DNA of 9,099 nucleotides. Origin: JBCCZC01 sp039188505. Lineage in GTDB: Bacteria; Pseudomonadota; Gammaproteobacteria; Xanthomonadales; SZUA-38. The stretch covers positions 1 through 9,099 of the forward strand of contig JBCCZC010000225.1 in NCBI GenBank assembly GCA_039188505.1, given 5' to 3'. The first letter of the stretch is position 1; each line of letters begins with the position of its first letter. Shown here piece after piece: positions 1 to 4,813 of this stretch. The notes beneath the pieces are model-generated. The model saw only the letters and a list, made by a program, of their open reading frames with translations. It was not told where the DNA came from and ran no database searches. A program made the translations under genes and the position numbers.

Positions 1-2
1 GT

Positions 3-554
3 TCACGGAGCACCATCCTACCGGCAACGCGCAGCACGCCGACAACGGCGCGTCCCAGCGCGACGGCAACGCGGTCGCGGCCCCAGGTCGCGCGCGGCGC
101 GCAGACCGCGAGCCGGGCATCGTCGATCCGGCAGGTGCAGAGTCGGCCGGTCCGGAGTCGTCCCGTGAGCGGATCGTCTCGGCCCGCTACCGTGCGCCAG
201 TTCCAGAGCCGTCCTGTTACGGTCCCGCGGTCGACGACGACCCCGCGGACGCGGACTTCGCGGCCGTCGGCAGCAGCGCCGCGATCCTCGCGACCGACCG
301 TTACAGTGCCGCGCTCGACCTCCCGTCCGGCCGCTTCCGTGCCGCGCTCGGTGCCTCGGAGCTCCACCAGTCGCCCGCCGGCGGCACGTGCGCCCTCGGC
401 ACCAGCACGGCCGGCCAGCTCGACACGACCGCGCAGCTCGGCCCCCGCGAGAAACGTCTCGCGACCCAGCTACGCCCCGCCGCGTAGCAGCAGCCGCCCG
501 GCGACGTCATCGCGCTCGTCCACGCGGCCGCGAGGCCGCCCCCGCGACCGGTGA
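3..554 (+). CDS. Ser/Arg/Pro-repeat protein, C-terminal part (5' end outside window)
   Basis: This frame is open from the left edge to a TGA at 552-554, about 183 codons, so the gene almost certainly begins upstream; the GTG at 135 is probably internal. The product is low-complexity: degenerate SRP/PRS units rich in Arg, Ser, Pro, Ala and Thr, almost no acidic residues, hence very basic and probably disordered. No Cys, membrane segment or known fold is visible. The unit VTVPRST occurs at about 216-236 and again at 300-320, and the two copies differ mainly at third codon positions, which supports this frame as the translated one. Such tails occur at the C-termini of some secreted or envelope proteins of gammaproteobacteria, for example FecR-like or DUF3300/DUF6600-type proteins, but that assignment cannot be tested here because the N-terminal domain is missing. 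Function unknown. Confidence 0.6.
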   Translation, partial: SRSTILPATRSTPTTARPSATATRSRPQVARGAQTASRASSIRQVQSRPVRSRPVSGSSRPATVRQFQSRPVTVPRSTTTPRTRTSRPSAAAPRSSRPTVTVPRSTSRPAASVPRSVPRSSTSRPPAARAPSAPARPASSTRPRSSAPARNVSRPSYAPPRSSSRPATSSRSSTRPRGRPRDR

Positions 555-598
555 ACGCGAAACGGTGACAGCGGTCACGGTTCTGGTGCCGCCCTGGG

Positions 599-611
599 CC
601 TAGAGTCTAGG
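599..611. repeat. 13-bp perfect palindrome CCTAGA-G-TCTAGG
   Basis: Two 6-base arms (599-604 and 606-611) are perfect reverse complements around one central G. The site lies in the 217-bp non-coding gap between the Ser/Arg/Pro gene and the Kbp gene. It contains two CTAG tetranucleotides, which are rare in most proteobacterial genomes. It may be a protein-binding site or a weak hairpin; no role can be assigned. A shorter inverted repeat (GTGAC at 565-569, GTCAC at 574-578) lies just upstream. Nothing else in 555-688 is recognisable. Confidence 0.4.
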
Positions 612-688
612 TCGTGGCGCCCGGCACACCCCGGTCCTTGGAGTACCCCCTGTTCCTTCTGACCAGCCGGGCGTCCACCCATAACGCG

Positions 689-718
689 AAAGGCGGCCCT
701 CGGGCCGCCTTTTCTTTT
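689..718. terminator. Strong rho-independent terminator, possibly bidirectional
   Basis: A perfect 11-bp stem is formed by AAAGGCGGCCC (689-699) and GGGCCGCCTTT (702-712), with a very tight loop. On the + strand it is followed by a T-rich run to 718 broken by a single C, as expected for an intrinsic terminator of the Ser/Arg/Pro gene. The A residues at the left foot give a short T run on the opposite strand, so it may also stop transcripts of the minus-strand Kbp gene, which ends about 60 bases away. Confidence 0.85.
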
Positions 719-771
719 GTGCGTGCGGATGCCGCACCGGCGCGACCGACGCGGCGACGGGCCCGCGGCGA

Positions 772-1299
772 TCAGCCCTCCGGCGGGATCCGGAGTACCT
801 GGCCCGGATAGATCCGGTTCGGATCCTTCAGCATCGGCGTGTTGGCCTCGAAGATCTGCATGTACTTCGATGCATTGCCATAGACCTTCTTCGCAATCCC
901 CGACAGCGTGTCTCCGGACTGCACCGTGTAGGTATCCGATTGCCAGTCCTCGGGCGTCGCATCACCACCGGGCGTGGCCGACGACACGGGCGCTTCGGCC
1001 GGTGCGGCCGCCGGTGCCGGCTCCGGCTCGGGCTCCGCTGCAGCGCCAACCGTAATCTGGTCATCGACCTCCTCGACCCCGTTCACATTGCCGAGGATCA
1101 CGATGGCCTTTTCCTTCTCTTCCTGGCTCGACAGCCGACCGGTCACCGTGAGCCGTGCACCCTCGAAGCGGAACTTGAGCCCCGACGGATCGATGCCGTT
1201 GTCTGACAGGTGAGCCTGGACCGGCTTGAGATCATCGCCCGATGAACCGCCGCCGAAAATGGATGCTCCGGCATCCTTCACGAAACTGAACAACCCCAT
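772..1299 (-). CDS. kbp: BON-LysM protein, Kbp/YgaU family potassium-binding protein
   Basis: The product has 175 residues. The N-terminus MGLFSFVKDAG and the C-terminus, running from YTVQSGDTLSGIAKKVYGNA to IYPGQVLRIP, are close to E. coli Kbp (formerly YgaU), a cytoplasmic protein that binds K+ and changes shape with K+ level. A BON domain spans about residues 25-84 and a LysM domain about 123-172. Between them is a Glu/Pro/Ala-rich linker (about 86-118), making the protein roughly 26 residues longer than the 149-residue E. coli protein. There is no signal peptide, as in E. coli. The ATG at 1299 was chosen because the family N-terminus starts there and GGAGGGAG (1315-1308) lies 8 bases upstream; the frame stays open upstream to 1491 but that part has no family match. 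Divergent from adk. The family and start are clear; potassium binding is inferred from the E. coli protein. Confidence 0.93.
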   Translation of the reverse strand: MGLFSFVKDAGASIFGGGSSGDDLKPVQAHLSDNGIDPSGLKFRFEGARLTVTGRLSSQEEKEKAIVILGNVNGVEEVDDQITVGAAAEPEPEPAPAAAPAEAPVSSATPGGDATPEDWQSDTYTVQSGDTLSGIAKKVYGNASKYMQIFEANTPMLKDPNRIYPGQVLRIPPEG

Positions 1300-1332
1300 T
1301 GCGCACACTCCCTCCAAGAAAGATGAACCCGG

Positions 1333-1362
1333 ATTGTGAGGCGTGAAGAGTGGCCGTCGCAA
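1333..1362 (-). promoter_or_regulatory. Putative sigma70 promoter for the Kbp gene
   Basis: On the minus strand, TTGCGA (1362-1357) and CACAAT (1338-1333) are separated by 18 bases, each matching 4 of 6 consensus positions. The predicted transcript would start near 1326, about 27 bases before the ATG at 1299, leaving room for the strong GGAGGGAG ribosome-binding site. Read by eye only. Confidence 0.4.
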
Positions 1363-1377
1363 GGGTTCGAGGGCGCA

Positions 1378-1406
1378 TTGACTTGCCCTGGGCAAGTCGG
1401 TAGCGT
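1378..1406 (+). promoter_or_regulatory. Putative adk promoter with -35 box embedded in a palindrome
   Basis: TTGACT (1378-1383, 5 of 6 consensus) is followed after 17 bases by TAGCGT (1401-1406, 3 of 6, keeping the key A2 and T6). A transcript would begin near 1413, about 54 bases before the adk ATG. The -35 box shares GACT with the left arm of a 19-bp palindrome, so a bound regulator would contact the same bases as RNA polymerase. Confidence 0.45.
1380..1398. promoter_or_regulatory. 19-bp perfect palindrome, candidate operator
   Basis: GACTTGCCC (1380-1388) and GGGCAAGTC (1390-1398) are perfect 9-bp inverted arms around a single T. The site lies in the 167-bp divergent spacer between the Kbp gene and adk, and overlaps the -35 box and spacer of the likely adk promoter. 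A dyad starting in the -35 box resembles MerR-family operators, but no regulator gene is in the window. It could also form a hairpin if transcribed. The regulatory role is inference. Confidence 0.5.
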
Positions 1407-1466
1407 GAGCGGTTTTCACACTCCGCCGGGCATGCTGTCCCGCGCGGAAACAGGACACCAGACACC

Positions 1467-2030
1467 ATGCGTATCGTACTCCTCGGGGCACCGGGCTCCG
1501 GCAAAGGAACCCAGGCGGCCCTGCTCAAGGATCACTTCAGCATTCCCCACGTCTCCACCGGCGAGCTGCTGCGCGCAGCGGTGCGCGACGAGACCGAACT
1601 CGGGCTGAAGGCGAAGGCCATCATGGAGCGTGGCGAACTGGTGTCTGATGATCTCGTCCTCGGCATGCTCCGCGAGCGACTCCTCAAGGACGATTGCGGC
1701 AACGGATTCATCCTCGATGGCTACCCGCGCAACGTGGCCCAGGCGGAGGCCCTCAACGGACTTCTGACCGAGCTGAACCAGCCCGTCGACCACGCCGTCC
1801 TCATTCACGTCGACGCCTCGCTGATCATCGACCGTCTCTCGAAGCGCGCCCAGGAAGAGGGGCGTTCGGACGATACGGCCGAGACCGTCAAGCGCCGCCT
1901 CGACGTCTACGAAGAACAGACCGCCCCGGTGATCGGCTACTACCGTGACGCGGGAAAGGTCGACGAGGTCGACGGCGTCGGCACCGTCGAGGACGTGTTC
2001 GAGCGGGTCGCAGCGGTCATCCGCCAGTAG
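1467..2030 (+). CDS. adk: Adenylate kinase, short form
   Basis: The product interconverts ATP + AMP and 2 ADP in the cytosol and sets the energy charge. The 187 residues contain the P-loop GAPGSGKGT at 7-15, the NMP-binding segment STGELLR near 30-36, and FILDGYPRN at 81-89 with the conserved Arg 88. The LID is the short type: the zinc-finger-like insertion and its cysteines are absent and only the Arg-rich stretch around 123-144 remains. E. coli Adk has 214 residues; a 187-residue form with closely similar sequence is known in Xanthomonadales. The ATG at 1467 starts exactly at the family N-terminus (MRIVLLG), with a modest AGGA about 11 bases upstream. It is a single gene; its 3' end overlaps the opposing TusA gene by 14 bases and no terminator is visible between them. 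Confidence 0.97.
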   Translation: MRIVLLGAPGSGKGTQAALLKDHFSIPHVSTGELLRAAVRDETELGLKAKAIMERGELVSDDLVLGMLRERLLKDDCGNGFILDGYPRNVAQAEALNGLLTELNQPVDHAVLIHVDASLIIDRLSKRAQEEGRSDDTAETVKRRLDVYEEQTAPVIGYYRDAGKVDEVDGVGTVEDVFERVAAVIRQ

Positions 2031-2307
2031 TCGCCTCGCCAGGCGTGTCGGGCGCCGCGACGCACCGGATCAGGAACCGCAAGGTGCCGTCATCGCGGCA
2101 GTCGGAGACCAGCAACCGGTGCCCCGTGCGGGCGCAGAACGCCTCGAAGTCGAGCTGCGCGTGTGGATCCGTGGCCAGCACCTGGATGACTTCTCCAGCC
2201 GTCGCCGAACGCAACGCTTGGCGCGCCAGCAGCACCGGCTGGGGACAGTCGAGGCCGCGGGCGTCGACGGTCGCCACGGCGGCTGGATCAGCGTTCGGCA
2301 CGGTCAT
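2017..2307 (-). CDS. TusA-family sulfur carrier protein
   Basis: The 96-residue product is a small TusA/SirA-like protein (IPR001455 family). The diagnostic N-terminal motif ARGLDCPQPVLLARQAL (residues 16-32) contains CPxP with Cys 21 as the expected persulfide carrier, followed by the typical VLATDP and FCARTGH segments. E. coli TusA passes sulfur from IscS to the TusBCD relay for tRNA 2-thiouridine; other family members serve sulfur oxidation or molybdenum-cofactor pathways. No tusBCDE or dsr genes are nearby, so the partner is unknown and no symbol is given. The Gly/Thr-rich C-terminal tail (about 87-96) looks non-conserved. The Shine-Dalgarno sequence before the ATG at 2307 is weak (GGAA, 8 bases away). 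The gene faces adk at one end and diverges from the membrane-protein operon at the other. Confidence 0.92.
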   Translation of the reverse strand: MTVPNADPAAVATVDARGLDCPQPVLLARQALRSATAGEVIQVLATDPHAQLDFEAFCARTGHRLLVSDCRDDGTLRFLIRCVAAPDTPGEATTGG

Positions 2308-2332
2308 GGTTCATTTTCCGACTCGCGCTGCT

Positions 2333-2347
2333 GGCGGACCATCCGCC
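2333..2347. repeat. 15-bp inverted repeat in the tusA-like/operon divergent spacer
   Basis: GGCGGA (2333-2338) and TCCGCC (2342-2347) are perfect inverted arms around CCA. The whole divergent spacer is only 54 bases (2308-2361), so the repeat lies within about 30 bases of both start codons. It could be a shared operator or a leader hairpin in either transcript. No convincing -10/-35 pair was seen in this short gap. Confidence 0.35.
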
Positions 2348-2361
2348 GTAGCGAGGTGCTC

Positions 2362-2880
2362 ATGTTGCAGCTGGTGAATCTGCTTGTCGACATCTGTCTG
2401 CTGCGTCGCGGCCCCCAGCACCTGCCCGCCCGCCGGGAGCTGACGCTGTTCCTGATCGTGGCCTATGGGGCCCTCGCCGCCGCGGCCGAGGCCTGGCTTG
2501 GCGAACCGAGCCAGGCCTTCCAGTGGAGCGTCACATCAATGGTGATGCTGGTCGGCTTCATCTACGGACTCCTGCGCTGGCGCGGCCTCCTGGAACGCTT
2601 CGATCAGACCGTCTCGGCCGTTGCCGGCTGCGGCGTCGTCTACCTGCTCGTCTATCTACCCCTCTCCGCCGCGCTGGCAACGCCGGAGGGCGAACCGACG
2701 TCAGCCCTGGCGCCGCTGCTGGTCCTGGTCTGGATCTTGGTCTTCTTCTGGGGCTTCATCATCGAGGGCCATATCTACCGGCACGCGCTCCGGCTTCCCT
2801 TGCCCGGCGGCGTGCTGGTCTCGGTGCTGATCTTCGCAGCCGCCAACGGGCTCTACCGACAGTTCTTCGCCGCGCCATGA
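2362..2880 (+). CDS. Five-helix membrane protein of unknown function
   Basis: I do not recognise a named family. The 172-residue protein has about five hydrophobic segments (roughly residues 27-45, 55-71, 84-106, 117-136 and 146-164) linked by short Arg-rich and acidic loops, so it is very likely an inner-membrane protein. A charged GHIYRHALRLP stretch (136-146) sits between the last two helices. The ATG at 2362 is chosen because GAGG lies 5 bases upstream and the hydrophobic protein begins there; the frame is open much further upstream but would run antisense through the TusA gene. Its stop overlaps the mpl start as ATGA (2877-2880), so it is the first gene of a translationally coupled operon with mpl and the LON-domain gene. 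A link to cell-wall or lipid-carrier upkeep is only suggested by context. Confidence 0.75.
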   Translation: MLQLVNLLVDICLLRRGPQHLPARRELTLFLIVAYGALAAAAEAWLGEPSQAFQWSVTSMVMLVGFIYGLLRWRGLLERFDQTVSAVAGCGVVYLLVYLPLSAALATPEGEPTSALAPLLVLVWILVFFWGFIIEGHIYRHALRLPLPGGVLVSVLIFAAANGLYRQFFAAP

Positions 2881-4226
2881 ACCTGCATTTTCTCGGCATC
2901 TGCGGCACGTTCATGGGGAGTCTTGCGCTGCTCGCGAGGGAGCTTGGCCATCGAGTGACCGGTAGCGATGCGGGCGTCTATCCCCCGATGAGCGAGCTGC
3001 TTGCCGCCCAGGGCGTCGCCATGACCGAGGGCTATGATCCGGCCGACATCCCGGTGGATACGGACCTGGTGATCGTCGGCAACGCGATGTCGCGGGGCAA
3101 TCCGTCGGTCGAGCACGTGCTCGATGTGGGCCTGCGCTACACCTCGGGCCCGGCCTGGCTCGGATCCCAGGTGCTCCCGGAGCGCCACGTTCTGGCCGTC
3201 GCCGGCACGCACGGCAAGACGACAACCTCGGCGATGCTCGCCCACATCCTCGAGACCGCGGGCCAGGCGCCCGGCTTCCTGGTCGGTGGCGTGCCCGGGA
3301 ACTTCGAGGTGTCGGCAAGGATCGGGGCCGGTAGTCCGTTCGTGATCGAGGCAGACGAGTACGACACGGCATTCTTCGACAAGCGGTCGAAGTTCGTGCA
3401 CTACCATCCGCGGACGCTCCTGCTGAACAACCTCGAGTTCGACCACGCCGATATCTTCGACGACCTCGCGGCCATCCAGCGGCAGTTCCACCACGTCGTC
3501 CGCATCGTCCCGGCGAGCGGCGCGGTCATCTGCAACGGCGAAGACGCGGCCCTCGACCAGGTGCTCGCGCAGGGCTGCTGGACACCGGTGCAGCGCTTCG
3601 GCGCCGGAGGTGCCGACTGGCGCTTCGAGCTGCTGGATGCGGCCGGTTCGGCGGTGGCCGTGCACCACGCCGGCGCGACGGTGACCGTCGAGTGGTCACT
3701 CTTCGGCCGCCATAATGCAGCGAACGCGACCGCAGCGCTCGCGGCGGCGGCCACCGTGGGCGTCGAGCCGGCCGTGGCGGCCGCCGCGCTCGCCAGCTTC
3801 AGACCACCAAGGCGGCGGCAGGAACAGGTGGCCAGCGTCGGCGGGGTCCGCATCCTCGACGACTTCGCCCATCATCCGACGGCGATCCGCGAAACGCTCA
3901 GCGCCGTTGCCCTGGCGCACCCGGATGCCCGTGTGCTCGCGGCGGTGGAGCTGCGGAGCAACTCCATGCGCATGGGCGCGCATGCTGGCCAGCTCGGCGA
4001 TGCGCTCGCACCGGCGGCGGCGGCCTGGGTGCTGAGCCGCCCCGAACAGGCTTTCGACCCGAGCGCCCTCGCCGCTCATCCCCACGCTGTACTCACGCCG
4101 GACGTGGAAACTCTCGTCGCTCGAATCGAGGCGGCAATCCGCCCTGGAGATCTGGTGGTGTTCATGAGCAACGGTTCCTTCGACGGCGCGGCCCGGCGGT
4201 TGCGCGATCGCCTGGAGGCTCGGTGA
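2877..4226 (+). CDS. mpl: UDP-N-acetylmuramate:L-alanyl-gamma-D-glutamyl-meso-diaminopimelate ligase
   Basis: Mpl recycles cell-wall tripeptide by joining L-Ala-gamma-D-Glu-meso-DAP to UDP-MurNAc with ATP, in the cytosol. The 449 residues match the 457 of E. coli Mpl in length and layout. Visible features are the N-terminal signature HFLGICGTFMGSLA (4-17) and GSDAGVYPPMS (29-39), the ATP loop AGTHGKTTT (109-117), FVIEADEYDTAFFDKRSKFVHY (155-176), NNLEFDHADIF (184-194), HNAANA (279-284), and the C-terminal-domain motifs DDFAHHP (328-334) and RSNSMRMG (360-367). These distinguish it from MurC, which lacks the EYD..FFDKRSKF block. One detail differs: the E. coli EPRSNTMKMG reads ELRSNSMRMG here. 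The ATG overlaps the upstream stop (ATGA) and its stop overlaps the next start (GTGA), indicating coupled translation. Confidence 0.97.
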   Translation: MNLHFLGICGTFMGSLALLARELGHRVTGSDAGVYPPMSELLAAQGVAMTEGYDPADIPVDTDLVIVGNAMSRGNPSVEHVLDVGLRYTSGPAWLGSQVLPERHVLAVAGTHGKTTTSAMLAHILETAGQAPGFLVGGVPGNFEVSARIGAGSPFVIEADEYDTAFFDKRSKFVHYHPRTLLLNNLEFDHADIFDDLAAIQRQFHHVVRIVPASGAVICNGEDAALDQVLAQGCWTPVQRFGAGGADWRFELLDAAGSAVAVHHAGATVTVEWSLFGRHNAANATAALAAAATVGVEPAVAAAALASFRPPRRRQEQVASVGGVRILDDFAHHPTAIRETLSAVALAHPDARVLAAVELRSNSMRMGAHAGQLGDALAPAAAAWVLSRPEQAFDPSALAAHPHAVLTPDVETLVARIEAAIRPGDLVVFMSNGSFDGAARRLRDRLEAR

Positions 4227-4813
4227 GCGAGGTCACGCTACCGCTGTTTCCGCTGAAGACGGTGCTGTTCCCCGGTGGGCCGCTCCGTCTCCAGATCTTC
4301 GAGCCCCGCTACCTCGAGATGGTGCGGGACTGCACCTCGCAGGGGACCGAATTCGGCGTCTGCTTGATCGTCGAGGGCGCCGAAGCCGGCGGCGCAACGG
4401 CGACCGCCCGGGTCGGAACGACCGCGCGCATCGTCGACTTCTTCACCACCGACAAGGGTCTGCTCGGCATTCAGGCGGAGGGGATATCGCGCTTCAAGCT
4501 GCAGGACACCCGTGTCCGCGACAACGGCCTGGCGGTGGGCGAGATCGAGCTACTCGAGCCCGAGCCGGAGATTCCGGTTGATCCGCAGTTTGCCCTGCTG
4601 CCGACGATCCTCGAGAAGCTCCTTGAGCAGACGAGCGAGATCTACGGTGACGTGCCCACTCAGCGGCTCGACGACTCCAGCTGGGTCGGTTGCCGGCTGT
4701 CCGAGATCCTGCCCCTGGAGCTGGTCCAGAAGCAGCTCCTTCTCGAATGCCAGGAGCCGGAAACCCGGCTCGAACAGCTCACTCGCTTCCTGCCCGACCT
4801 GGGTCCGAACTGA
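4223..4813 (+). CDS. LON substrate-binding (N-terminal) domain protein, no protease domain
   Basis: The 196-residue protein is a stand-alone version of the N-terminal substrate-binding domain of Lon protease (LON_substr_bdg family). The signature LPLFPLKTVLFPGGPLRLQIFEPRYLEMV lies at residues 6-34, followed by FGVCLIVEGAE (44-54), VGTTARIVDF (64-73) and a helical C-terminal part with KLLEQ..E and VQKQLLLECQEPETRLEQL. There is no AAA+ or Ser-Lys protease domain, so it is not a protease itself; family members are thought to bind unfolded or specific protein substrates, but the function is unproven. The start is GTG at 4223, fused to the mpl stop as GTGA, which makes translational coupling likely. 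Its last 35 bases overlap the 3' end of the opposing DedA-PAP2 gene. Family assignment is firm, role is not. Confidence 0.93.
   Translation: MSEVTLPLFPLKTVLFPGGPLRLQIFEPRYLEMVRDCTSQGTEFGVCLIVEGAEAGGATATARVGTTARIVDFFTTDKGLLGIQAEGISRFKLQDTRVRDNGLAVGEIELLEPEPEIPVDPQFALLPTILEKLLEQTSEIYGDVPTQRLDDSSWVGCRLSEILPLELVQKQLLLECQEPETRLEQLTRFLPDLGPN

Noticed and set aside
2..487. A second open frame (frame 2) through the Ser/Arg/Pro region with high GC at third positions and a more balanced composition.
   Set aside because: It shows no plausible start codon, no recognisable domain, and the differences between the internal repeat copies are silent in frame 3 but would change residues in frame 2.
1300..1491. 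Upstream extension of the Kbp gene to a start at 1491.
   Set aside because: The added 64 residues match nothing in the family, overlap adk, and a strong ribosome-binding site precedes the ATG at 1299.
1945..2361. Long upstream extension of the membrane-protein gene, antisense through the TusA-like gene.
   Set aside because: The extension is Arg/Ser-rich shadow sequence; the hydrophobic protein and its GAGG site begin at 2362.
2853..3668. A 271-codon minus-strand open frame antisense to mpl.
   Set aside because: Mpl motifs are intact on the plus strand; the antisense product is Arg/His/Asp-rich with no family features.
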